Positions 21,795-31,818 of a stretch of DNA of 64,000 nucleotides are shown here, piece by piece. The notes beneath the pieces are model-generated. The model made no database searches and was not told the DNA's origin. It worked only from the letters and a program-made list of their open reading frames with translations. Position numbers and translations under genes: made by a program. Every line of letters begins with the position of its first letter. Position 1 is the first letter of the stretch. The DNA is from Gamsiella multidivaricata. Taxonomy: Eukaryota > Mortierellomycota > Mortierellomycetes > Mortierellales > Mortierellaceae. The stretch is from the NCBI RefSeq assembly GCF_025024155.1, contig NW_026251722.1:458559-522558 (forward strand). The letters are read 5' to 3'.

Positions 21795-22614
21795 CTAAGG
21801 GATAGAACCCCCAGCGCGACGCGCTTCGTATTCGGCGAAGTCTGATATACTCAGGCGTACCTCTTCCAACGTCGGCCCCGTACCATCGACCAATAAATGA
21901 TCTACAAGCACTCACACGCCCATATCGACCATATGTGGCACGACCTCGTACTCCAGACCTTCGGTATCCATTTTGACAACCACGGAATCTCGCAGTAATA
22001 TATTCTGGAGTAACCATCTCGAGATACAGATATCGAGTCAAATCCGTACAGTTATGTCTCGGTTTAATGGTATCAGGATGATTAGTGTGAGTGGATGAAT
22101 TCCAATGATCGTTGTCGGCGTTGACACTGTTGAGGGAGAAGCTGCGTAATCGCGTTCTTGACATCCACAATAGTAGACGAGAAGGCGTTGACCTTGGCCT
22201 TGACAAACGTATTTGTTGAGCACAGGATTGACCTTTGACAAATAGGTCTCACCAGATTACAAGACGCCATCAATGTCTTATCCGACCAGTGGGATAAGTC
22301 GCTGAGACGAGGTGCCGCGCGAGGGGACATACACAGCTTGCTCGTATGTCGGCCGCTTTGGACAAGGAAGCTCCGAATGTTTCATAAACACTTCCAGACA
22401 TTCAGCGCTGTTGACTCCGAGGTCGACAAGGATGAAACGAGGCCTTGGTGTTATTTCTGCTAGTGCCATTGCCATCCCAGGTTTTTTTGGAGCTCAGGCT
22501 GAGATAGCTGACGAGCAAGAGGAAAACTCGGGCGACAGAGAAGAAATTTCGAGCGGGAGTACGAGTGAAGCAACTGAGGCTTTCCCAAGCGAAAATTCCG
22601 CTCGTCGATAGCAC
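21795..22614 (-). pseudogene. Decayed FkbM-type methyltransferase gene
   Basis: Read on the minus strand in three different frames, the segment gives the landmarks of an FkbM-like methyltransferase in the right order. First comes a possible membrane anchor (ARVFLLLVSYLSL, about 22530), then FILVDLGVNSAECLEVFMK (about 22390-22450, SAM-binding strand), KAKVNAFSSTIVDVKNA (about 22150-22200), SVNADNDHWNSSTHTNHP (about 22070-22130), and DSVVVKMDTEGLEYEVVPHM followed by VDMGV and a TGA (about 21930-21990). The downstream part continues VLVDHLL to AGGSIP and a TAG at 21795-21797. At least two frameshifts and one internal stop break it. Such enzymes methylate sugars or other small acceptors. The pseudogene abuts the truncated Fanzor-like frame tail to tail. 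Confidence 0.65.
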
Positions 22615-22904
22615 TGGTTACTCCTCCTGCCTTGCATGCTTGTGTTCATGACGGATATTTGCGTACTTTGATACTCGTGTTTTGAGGCCGACCCTCAGTA
22701 TTCTTGCTAGAACAGGTGCTCTGTACTCCCACAATCTAGCGTAAGGCTAGCTCCATTTTCTCCCTGCTTGGTCGCGTATGGAAGGCCAGGACAGATATAG
22801 CGCTATCGATCAAAATCGAGCATACTAAACTAAACGTAGAGGATGCACCATGCAATCTTTTCTTGGCCAGAGACCCTTAGTAGGTGGGGCCTGCCTCCAT
22901 TACC

Positions 22905-22919
22905 TTGCTCAGTGAGCAA
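22905..22919. repeat. Perfect 15-bp palindrome
   Basis: TTGCTCA-G-TGAGCAA: two 7-bp arms around one base. It lies on the far side of the nuclease/methyltransferase block and could be a transposon-end remnant or a protein-binding site. Function unknown. Confidence 0.8.
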
Positions 22920-22945
22920 GTGGTGACCCAAGGTACTCGTCGGGG

Positions 22946-22977
22946 GGCGTTATGGCCGTGTTATCCAGGATAACGCC
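22946..22977. repeat. Inverted repeat, 8-bp arms with 16-nt loop
   Basis: GGCGTTAT at 22946-22953 and ATAACGCC at 22970-22977 are perfect complements, 26 bp downstream of another palindrome. In RNA this would be a stable hairpin. No T-run follows that would suggest a terminator. Confidence 0.75.
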
Positions 22978-23195
22978 TGTTACCTGTTCTTTCCTCTCAG
23001 ACACGTTCCTGCTGCATTCCTAGCTATCAGAATATCCACATCGTCAATCTACTGCACAACTCTTTGGTAAACTCTTATTTATTTTAAAATTAGATGGCAG
23101 ATGCTAGATAGAAGCGATTAGGGGACAAAAGAGAAGGAAGAGAAGGAGTAGTGTAGATTATATTGTACAGAAGTTGGAAGGGGATATCCCTGTCT

Positions 23196-25411
23196 TTAAA
23201 AAGGCGCTCCCGGCACATTAGCCGTTGAGCTGCGTGGAGACGGCGCTGGAGTACTCTTTGGGGACGTCTTTGGCGATGTTCTTGGAGAATTCACGGTCGC
23301 CAAAACTTCGATCCAGGATTCGTATCCTTGCCAACCAATCCATGACTGGCGCGACCTTGTTGCTGAGACCCTCTTCTTCTTTCGTGTCCACGATGATACA
23401 GTCGTCGATGACGAGATCGAGCGCTCACTACCGGTCGGCGATGATGGCTCAGAGAATGTTGTCCGCGCTACTTCAATCTCGAGCTCCTCGCGTGTTGGGA
23501 TGGTCACGACGACAACGCTGTTCATCTCCATGATATCCACACCGTTGTCCTTGAATGATATCTGTCCACCATGTTCAGCGTCTTCTACCTCGTCATGTCC
23601 CATGTTCCAAGACTTATCGATGCTCTTACTTGGTCCACCGTTGCTGCTGTGCCTAATGTCTATCTCCTCCTCGTCGTCTTCAGGCGCGTTGAACAGGGTT
23701 TGCTTCTCCTGTCGGTTCATGGCGTCGCCCAGATCCTGGAATTCCCTAGGTTTGCTAAAGAGCTCAGGTTCCTGAGGAGGCAGGACCGGCGGCAAAAAGA
23801 ACGAGCCGATCCAAAAGGCAATGACGGCGTATGCACCTCCGCCAACGAGATCGACAACATAATGATGACCGAGATACATGGTCGCCCACCAAACCCAGAG
23901 GATGTAGCACAGCGCAAAGGGGATCGATCTGGGACCAAAGACGTAGACCAAGAAGAACGCGAGTTGGCACGAGACCGCCGAATGGAGCGACGGAAACGCG
24001 CCAAAGACCAGTGGCGAAGCAGTGAACGTGGTTTTGTACATTTCGATACCCAGGATATCATCAACACGCGCCAATCCACCGGGATCCCCGGGCATGGTGT
24101 ACGCTGCTGGCTTGAAACCTCCATAGCGTGTTTCGTACCCTGTTTTGAGATAGGGAACACATTACGTTAGGGTTGATATACACATAAACCAAGGATAGAG
24201 TAGCTGTAAGCACCGAGTTGGTTCCAAAACGGGACAAAAAAAGTACAGCTGGAGGAATGAGAGGACCAATGCTCTTGCATTTGCTTGCGTTTGCCTCATA
24301 CAGTTTCTTTTCAAGAAAGCTGACCCCTTACATTCTCCATTCAGTAACCATCTGGCGTAATTCAGACCCGTTTGAACATAAAGCCAGCACTGCAAGCTTC
24401 ATCAATCGCTTAAAAAGCGATGGGGTACACAGGCAGATATGAGCGGGGAATTTTTGAATCATTGATAGCTCCATTTGCCTTAATACGGAGAAAGAATAGA
24501 GACTGGTGCTGTTTCGTGTGTGTATCAGAAATCAATTGATACAGGAGAAGGGAGCACATTCCATGATACCCAAACTCATGTAGCCCAATGGACATAACAA
24601 TTAAACGCATATCACATCCTTAGCCACAAGCCAATGAATACACGATCTGATACGTTGGGCCGTATTGAGGCAGGAAAGGCAGGAAAGGCAAGAAAACTAG
24701 GGAAATGGGGGAAAGGAGAATATGCCGGAAACGAAAAAAAAAAAAGATCGGCTGTGCATGGCCTTTCAAATTTCCTGCATTGCAAGCAGCGGCAAGCATC
24801 TCAAGCATGACATAAAACTTACATGGAGGCGCACAGGGGAAGAGGATCTGAGTAAGCACTCCCGCCACGTTCATGTACCCAAAGGTCCTAGCATAAACAG
24901 GCAGAGTCCCTGGAGGTCCAAATACGACGATCAAGATGGCCGTGACGATGGGCAGGACGTAATGCAACACACCGTAAGGAAGCCAGGCTAAGATATCCTT
25001 AGTGGGTGTGGTCGTTGAAGCCAACATCTCAGAGATACTGCCTCCATAGAGAATGTTTTCGAGCGCAGGCAGGACCGAGGTGAAGATATGGGGTCGCCAT
25101 TCCGAGGGAATGAAGCGGCAGCAGTAAAAGAGAATCAGCCAGGCGGCGACGGCGAAGAAAGGCAGCATAAAGAGGCGAGTGCGTCGTGGGATCAGCAGGG
25201 CGATAGTCGTCAGGGCAATGGGCAATTTAAACCAGACAGGCTTGTCCATAATCCAGTAACAGAACGAGAAGAGGACGAAGAGAAAGACGTATTGAAGATC
25301 GTAGAGAGAGTACTGGTACTGCTGAAGAGGCCGAAATGTGGAGACGAGGGCTGCCCTAAGAGCTCTATGGAGCCTGTGGAAGGGCCGGGGGATGGGTGCA
25401 GCGAGCACCAT
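23196..25411 (-). CDS. AUR1: Inositol phosphorylceramide synthase, Aur1 type
   Basis: Two exons (24823-25411, 23196-24139) encode 510 residues. The N-terminal half has several hydrophobic spans (LYDLQYVFLFVLFSFCYWI; LPYGVLHYVLPIVTAILIVV). The exon junction falls inside the conserved FPCAPPWYETRYG motif. After it come PGDPGGLARVDDILG, the PAP2-like catalytic motifs FGAFPSLHSA and MYLGHHYVVDLVGGG, and further spans. The C-terminal 150 residues are an acidic, Ser/Pro-rich tail (TSPKTSPKSTPAPSPRSS), probably cytosolic and disordered. The enzyme moves phosphoinositol from phosphatidylinositol to ceramide in the Golgi and is fungus-specific and usually essential; it is the target of aureobasidin A. 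The intron starts GTAAGT and ends CAAAACAG. Confidence 0.93.
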
Positions 25412-26806
25412 GTTGTTATGCTTTGCCCGAGGAGGAGGGTGGTGTGAGTGGAGAGTGTGAGTGGAGTGTGTGAATGTGAGAGCTGTTCCTGTCCCGCAGA
25501 TTGGATGGGGTCTTATGTTTCGCCACTAAACCGGAGCTGGCCTTGTATGATAGGTGGTGAGTGTGGACCAGGGGAGGTGTTGACTGAAAATGGCAAAGGG
25601 TGAAGAGTAAGAAAGAGAAGAAAGCGACCCCAAGGATGGGACAGTGATCGACAAAAGGAGGAACGAAGAGGAGCGAAGAGGAGCGAAGAGGAGCGAGAAG
25701 AGGGAAAGGAAGGGAGTGTTTATCCTAGCCCAAAGGAGAAAAGAAAGGACGCCGGAGATGGACAAGATACACAAGATGCTCAAACACATACCGCACAACT
25801 CTGTCTAGAAAAAAGCACGATGCAACAAGGAGACCCTTGACTGTTTATCTCCAAACCTGTATTGGACCCAAACTACCCAGGGACACCAGCGCCGTCTGAG
25901 GATTACAGACTGAAGTTTCTTGTTTCACTCTTGTCCAATCTTTCAGGTACCAGAAAAACATTGTTGGAATCTTTTGCTTCCACTCTTTTACAAACTGAAC
26001 CTGTATTCTCTGTTTTTTTGTTTTTTGTTCTTTTTGTCCGCAAGCACCAGGCGAGGCCCATAGTTGCTTGGATTACTAGTGCCTGTTTATTGTTTGTTTG
26101 TTCTTTCGTGCGCGTGTGTATGCTCTGTTTACTGATATACAACATGGTGCGCAGACTCACCAAAGGAGTGAAAGGTTGCGGGATTACGAACTGCCGACAC
26201 CTCTACACAAACCATAAACAGGTCTCGATTATTGTGCACACGATCTTGGCCTCCAGAAGCTATGTCTTCTTTAGGCGTTGTATGTATCAAACACTTGCGT
26301 TGCACACGGCAGAGAGCAGAGTGTGTTCTTGATCCTTGTTTGCCATGGAGACAAGCAAGCATAAGCATCCTCGAAGCAAGCACCAGGGTGTTCGGTTTAC
26401 CCAGGATGAACTGTCAAATGTATTTAGATTTAGCTACAAACGTGAGCACTGGGTCCATAGTCAATTTCTATGTTCTTCCAGCAGTGGTTTTTTTTTTCCT
26501 CCATCTCCCACGGGTGAATATCCCTCCATACTTGCCTGACCTGCTGGTTGTTCCCGATGTCTGCTCTAACCAGCACGCCTCATTCATGAGCTCCCCCCCC
26601 CTTTTTTTTTTCCTGTGGACATTGCAATATTCAGCCGCGCCGCAAAAAACCTTTCTGTCAGCCATAACCCCTCAAAGTCTGCACATACTACAGCAACTTT
26701 CTGAAGAAAAAAAAAGGCAGGGATCGTCGGTAACAGGGGAAAAAAAAAAAGAAGCTAATATACCGCATGTTCCAGAAACCGGATTCGTTGCTTTACTACT
26801 TTTGCT

Positions 26807-26837
<31 letters not shown>

Positions 26838-27013
26838 GGCGCATTAACTCTCTTTATGCGCACAATCTCACTTCTTTTTCCACAGCGTAGTAGAGCAGAC
26901 TGCGCTCTTTCGAAGTTGAAGAACTTTCTACTGACACACCAAACTCATAGGGGTCATTTTTGGCTGTTCGCGTGGGATATGAGGTATGCGTCTAGCACAT
27001 CAACAGGTTTCGC

Positions 27014-27046
<33 letters not shown>

Positions 27047-27106
27047 CAAAGAGTAGTCCTCATACATTGCTGTTTTACATATTTTTTTTTATTCCATTGT
27101 TCACAG
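25412..27106. other. Intergenic, 1.7 kb, no convincing gene
   Basis: Starts with the purine-rich (plus strand) leader of Aur1, including the 10-bp repeat listed separately. Poly-T tracts at about 26810-26837 and 27014-27042, poly-C/T at 26590-26610 and scattered TTTT runs fill the rest. Plus-strand frames of 150-270 codons exist, but their translations are Phe-rich homopolymer products with no domain signs. Confidence 0.5.
25665..25703. repeat. 10-bp tandem repeat (GAAGAGGAGC-like), about four copies
   Basis: GAAGAGGAGC is repeated head to tail upstream of the Aur1 start, in the probable 5' leader or promoter. On the Aur1 strand it is a CT-rich tract. Confidence 0.85.
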
Positions 27107-28840
27107 CTACGGGCTATCCCCGTGTCCGCTATCCCGTCGTGGTGGGTTCTCGCGCACACTAGCGCTTGTAGCATTCGTGGACGCATAAGAAGTTGAAGGG
27201 TCGATGATCAAATATGCCTGATCGTCATGTCGTGGTGGTGGCAACATGAACTCGGGAATCGATATCTTCCGCTCATGCTGGCGTTGAACCTTCTGGGGCT
27301 GGTGCTCCTGCAAGCTTTTGCTGGCCTTGCGTTGCTTGTTTGTTGAGCCAAAGGGGGCCTTCCGATCTCCAGAACCCGTCATCGTCGTCACCGAGGGTTG
27401 CAAATGCGGGTGAACAGAGTCCAGTGTTGGATTCGGCAACAGTACTGGTGAAGAAGGGGGAGAGTGTCGAGAGATCGCCGCATGTTTCTGTGGCCGCCGT
27501 TGTGGTACCCTCTGGTGCAGCCCAAGCTGGCCTAAATGATCATCCACCCCGTCTTCCTCGTCCTCGTCGCCTTCATCGTCCTCGTCGCCTTCATCGTCCT
27601 CGTTGCCTTCATCGTCCTCCATGTATCCATCGCTCTCGACCTCATCGTCTTCTTCCTCATCATCAGCATCGTGTCCAGCAGGCGACACTGGTAATGATGT
27701 TTCTTCTGCCGTCATCCAATCGAACTTGGAGGAGACTGACGCCCTACTATGATCACCAGCTGGTGCCTGGACATTTCCACCATCCAGTGATAGGCCGATA
27801 GTGAGAGTATTGGCATCTGTGGCTGCAGCAGACATTTGAACGTGCGCACCACCATTCAGGTCTCTGAAACTCTGCTCTCCATCCAAAGCTGATCCTGATG
27901 TGTCAGAGGTGTTTGCTGCTCCCGCATTCAATTCAGAAGACCGAGAAAGCGGCGTGATAGGCTGGGCAAGAGGAGATGGAGTTGAAGTCGAAAAGAATGT
28001 GTAGTCGCTTAGCCGCGGCGCAGCATCGGTCGACAAACCCGCAGCTTTCCAGTAATCCTCTGTCACGGCCAGGGTCATCGGATCCTTGTCGACCAAGACA
28101 CGTACGCGAACCTGACCCTTCCACTCCAAGGCCCTTAGTATATACAACGTGCGTCCCTCAAGACAGCACCACCGTCCGGCCTCCCAGATCATGGTCATGG
28201 TCGGGCATTCCTTGGCCATATCCCTCAGTCCGGCCTTCAGCTTGCGGATTGATTGAAGCACCTCTGCATCCTGGTCAAATTCTTCGAGAGAGCCATTATA
28301 GTGAATCTCGGAGATGTCGAGTGAGATGTAGTTGGGTACAGGACCTGCTTCACTGGATCCAAGGATCTGACTCCAGAAGCTCCGCTCGCTCTCGTGTGGT
28401 GAATATGGTGATGTTGTAGATGATGGACTGGATAATGTCAATGGAACAGCGATAGGATCTAGACTTGAGAGGGTGTCTACGGAGGGTCCACGCAGTGGGA
28501 GTGAACGGGCACCAGTCTCTTTTCCCAGAAGGATCAGTTCGTCCGAAGGATGGTGAAGCACTTCCAATGGATTCACATCAGAGAAACCCTCGGATGCGGA
28601 CCGGTGCCTTGTGCCGGAAGGCAGTAGTGAACCCGGGTCATCTTGATCCTCTTGCAATGACCGGCGCTGTGAATCATTCTTGTCGTACTGTTTGTGAAGA
28701 TGATATTGTCGATAGAGATGGTATTCGTGGTATCGCTGGTCCTTATGCTCTTCGAGGAATTCGGGCGGGCTGATAAAGACATATATCCTGGTCAACAGCA
28801 CTAGTGCCAGCGACACGTAGATGACCGTCTCAGTTGCCAT
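27107..28840 (-). CDS. Membrane-anchored protein with possible ParB/sulfiredoxin-like domain
   Basis: A single exon of 577 residues. It opens with a signal-anchor-like segment (TVIYVSLALVLLTRIYVFI), then a His/Tyr-rich stretch (YHEYHLYRQYHLHKQYD). Residues about 170-265 form the only folded-looking part: ISLDISEIHYNGSLEEFDQD, VLQSIRKLKAGLRDM, TMTMIWEAGRWCCLEGRTLY, ILRALEWKGQVRVRVLVDKD. A strand 'S-x-I', an acidic turn, a helix, a 'G-x-W-x-x-L-x-x-R-x-L' and a final 'V-x-V-x-V-V-D' is the layout of ParB/sulfiredoxin-fold domains. That is inference from layout. The remainder is low complexity, with an acidic repeat (EDDEGDEDDEGDEDEEDG) and a Ser/Pro/His-rich end. Function is unknown. Confidence 0.65.
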   Translation of the reverse strand: MATETVIYVSLALVLLTRIYVFISPPEFLEEHKDQRYHEYHLYRQYHLHKQYDKNDSQRRSLQEDQDDPGSLLPSGTRHRSASEGFSDVNPLEVLHHPSDELILLGKETGARSLPLRGPSVDTLSSLDPIAVPLTLSSPSSTTSPYSPHESERSFWSQILGSSEAGPVPNYISLDISEIHYNGSLEEFDQDAEVLQSIRKLKAGLRDMAKECPTMTMIWEAGRWCCLEGRTLYILRALEWKGQVRVRVLVDKDPMTLAVTEDYWKAAGLSTDAAPRLSDYTFFSTSTPSPLAQPITPLSRSSELNAGAANTSDTSGSALDGEQSFRDLNGGAHVQMSAAATDANTLTIGLSLDGGNVQAPAGDHSRASVSSKFDWMTAEETSLPVSPAGHDADDEEEDDEVESDGYMEDDEGNEDDEGDEDDEGDEDEEDGVDDHLGQLGLHQRVPQRRPQKHAAISRHSPPSSPVLLPNPTLDSVHPHLQPSVTTMTGSGDRKAPFGSTNKQRKASKSLQEHQPQKVQRQHERKISIPEFMLPPPRHDDQAYLIIDPSTSYASTNATSASVRENPPRRDSGHGDSP

Positions 28841-29351
28841 TGCGGTTATAGTATGTGTAGGTAGTCAATTGACTGGGCCAATTGAGAGAAAGGGTGTAAT
28901 GTAGGCGAGAAAGTTGTCTGGGCGCAGCAAGGGTGCGATAAGTGTAGGAGGAGGATCAAGGACGCTCGATAGTTCCTGTCAATGAGATCAAGGTAGTAGT
29001 AATGGTTGAGCCAAGAGATGTCAGAGCGTAGCGAGGGAGAGAAGTAAAGACGAGGGCTGAGTGCTGGAGAGTGTCAGGTTTGGTTGACGCGTGGGTACGG
29101 CGTTTGTGCGATTGTTCTGTTGTATGAAAGGGTGAGAGAAAAGGACTCGGTCAGCGGCCAACATTCGGATTTTGGAAGTTGTTTATATAATAGGGAAACA
29201 AGGGCACATGTCAAACTACTCAGACAAGCGGCACGCGTTCTCGTCGCTGCGCTCCGCTGCTGCTGCAGCGTATTTGTGTCGGCTACAGAAGAAGCAGGGT
29301 ACAGAGTGGATGTCCAATGGCTAGAGCTAATGCGCGATTAGGTCTTCTTTG

Positions 29352-29375
29352 GTGTGTGTGTGTGTGTGTGTGTGT
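29352..29375. repeat. (GT)n microsatellite
   Basis: About twelve GT units in the gene-poor stretch upstream of the ParB-like gene. Confidence 0.95.
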
Positions 29376-31759
29376 ATGTAAACAAAACAAAGGAAACTTG
29401 CAATATGGACAAGTGTCAGGCACAAGAAGGGAATATGTGTGCGCGTGAAGGCATGGGAGAACGCGACAAATAGCAGGGGCAGCACAAGAAAAGAGGAAAG
29501 AAGGATGTGGGTACAAGGGGTTTTTTGGTGTTGAGGACAGGAAAAAGGATCCATACTAATATGAACATCCGTCCAATGGCAAGGAGGCAATTTGTTGAGG
29601 AGAAACCAATGAAATGAACAGCTTCCCGCCGGTTTGCATATTTGGAGGACCTTGCAGAGGAGGACGCTCACTCCCCTTACATTCTTCCGGTCATCTTCCT
29701 TTGCCTTTAAGCCCAGTGGAGGTAGCCTTGGATATCAGGCATGCCTTTGAGGTGCAGTTGGTCGAGCTGGAAATACTTCACACCTCCAAGGAAAAAATAT
29801 TTTTTTGTGGGCGGAATGTGATGTAGCAACAATAGTCAGTTGCGAAAAGTGTAGAAAAAGTAGAGCAGCCTCATTGCCATACACAGATCGGATTCTGCGA
29901 AAGAAATCGAGCGGATGAAACAGGAGGATGAATGCTCGAACGTGAATGCGATTTCATAAATGCATCCACTGATTGTGTTGCGATATACGATATAGTGCAC
30001 GTTGTAGATCGATAACTCGATCCTATATGTTTATACCATCTCAAATCCCGCCGCCTTTGTTAATGTACCCATTGCACAATGATTGATGATCATGATGATA
30101 GTGGTAGTAATAATAGAGTGATATGTGATGTGGAGAGAGCACTGTAGGATGATATCGACTTGATGCTCAGAATGGAAAAAGAGGGTTTCCTCTCTCCCCC
30201 CCTTCCCCCCTTCCCCCTTCCCCTTTCCTCTCGCGTGCGGGGATTAATGTAGAGGCCATGCAAGGTTGTCCAGGGACAGAATCGGTGCTTGAGAATGAAC
30301 AGGGTGGCAAAGCACGAAAAATAAAAAATCACAGCACAGCAGAATCATGTTTTGCAGCATACCTTTTTTGTTCGGAAATTGCCTGCGACGTGTCTATGAA
30401 ATCAGCAGAGGAACGCGAGGAGTGAATGAGTAAAAACGAAGAGAAGAAAAGGTTGATTCTGGATGGAAAAAAAAACAAAACAGAAAAGGGTTTATATGAA
30501 AAAAGAAAAAAGAAAAACAAAAAACCCGAGGAGGAGAGCGATCACATACAAGATAGGCTATATTTGCTACTCGAGCAATGCGTGTGCTCTTTCTCTGTAT
30601 CTTGTCAGATGGAATATAATGTCGAAAAAAGGAAAAAAAGAAAATCCTTTATGGGAAACAAGAACACCAGCGCTGACAACTAAAGATGTATGGATAAAGG
30701 AAAGGGAGGCAAGGATAGAAAAGGGCCTAGGCCTGCAATTGCAATTGCACGCTCCTAAAAGCAGCTTGCAGCTCTCTTCTGAAAAGGAGAAAGTCCTTCA
30801 GAGCGAACAGCCATCCCGCACTGCGAGGCTGCAGTTCTCTCACTCTGCCCGCATTCTATGCATGACCACATAAGCAATAGAGGAATCCCAAGTTGCTTAG
30901 CTGCCGATGGCTGTCCTCGAAAGCTCAATCTCTCACTCTATTATTTCTAACCCGTATCTCGGACTATGCTCCCCTGTTCTTTACGCGCTCATCATATCGT
31001 ATCATGACAACCTTGAGAAGAAACAAACCTCCATCAATACTCCTTTGCCCATCACCTTGCTATTGCCCCTCCATCCTTAACGCTCCTTCCTTTTCATAGC
31101 AAACACAATAGCATTTTCCTTTGTGTAATGCTGTACTTTCTGGCTAGTCTTGTTTACATGTCCTTCTCCCCTCTGAAGAGAAATTGTTGATCAATGCACC
31201 AGTAGGAAAACATTACGAGAGCGCAGCCCTTTTGTGTATGCACAAATGTGCAGCATTGCCATTGGTGAAAACGAAAAAGAACAAGAAACGGCGTTCAAGG
31301 ATGGTGAGGAGGAGAATGCAATTGCTCATTTTTCGTGAATAAGTGTGTCTAGTTTAACGAGACACTAGGCTAGCTGTGGCATGCATTTTCAGGAACATGT
31401 AAAGGTATCCATCAGGAAGACACAATTTCGGTAGCAAAAAATAAATAGAAAAAAAAAGAATAGAGGATACAAACAAACGAGCTATTAAAAGGCGATATGT
31501 AAGAATCATTTCATACGTTTGTTGCTGTACAGACTGATAGGAGCGATGGAGGGATAGATGATAACGATAAACAACAAGACAGAGGTGGTATGAGAAAGAG
31601 AGAGAAAGAGAGAGAGAGATAGATAGCTAGATAGCTAGAGAGAGAGAGAGGAAGACGAGAAGTGGGATCCAAGTTGGGCACAAACCTGATTTGATTGATA
31701 AATGAGGCGTCAGTCAGTCAATGGTGGTCCAAGGGTTTGGCTGAGAGGTGATCAGATAA

Positions 31760-31762
<3 letters not shown>

Positions 31763-31815
<53 letters not shown>
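31763..31815. repeat. (GA)n microsatellite, about 26 units
   Basis: An uninterrupted GA run, preceded at 31597-31650 by shorter GA/GATA runs (AGATAGATAGCTAGATAGC). Long purine/pyrimidine mirror tracts of this kind can form triplex DNA. No function is evident here. Confidence 0.95.

Positions 31816-31818
<3 letters not shown>

Larger units (their letters stand above)
22615..23195. other. Gene-free stretch at the edge of the accessory island
   Basis: About 580 bp with no coding character. It contains two perfect inverted repeats listed separately and then AT-rich sequence that is probably the 3' region of the Aur1 gene. Confidence 0.6.

Noticed and set aside
17718..22943. 8-bp direct repeat CTCGTCGG at 17718-17725 and 22936-22943, bracketing the nuclease island, as a target-site duplication
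   Set aside because: An 8-base match between two windows of a few hundred bases is expected by chance, and neither copy adjoins a clear terminal repeat.
26150..26230. Possible tRNA on the minus strand (GTTCGTAATCC resembling a T-loop)
   Set aside because: The T-arm stem does not pair, and no acceptor or anticodon stem could be found around it.
26232..27056. Plus-strand open frame of 274 codons
   Set aside because: Its length comes from poly-T tracts read as Phe runs, and there is no domain or compositional sign of a protein.
29352..29375. GT repeat as a possible telomere-like tract
   Set aside because: It is a plain dinucleotide microsatellite, internal, with no TTAGGG-type units.
29709..29790. 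Short minus-strand segment LDQLHLKGMPDIQGYLHWA followed by a stop
   Set aside because: It looks protein-like, but 20-30 open codons occur by chance and I found no partner exon upstream.
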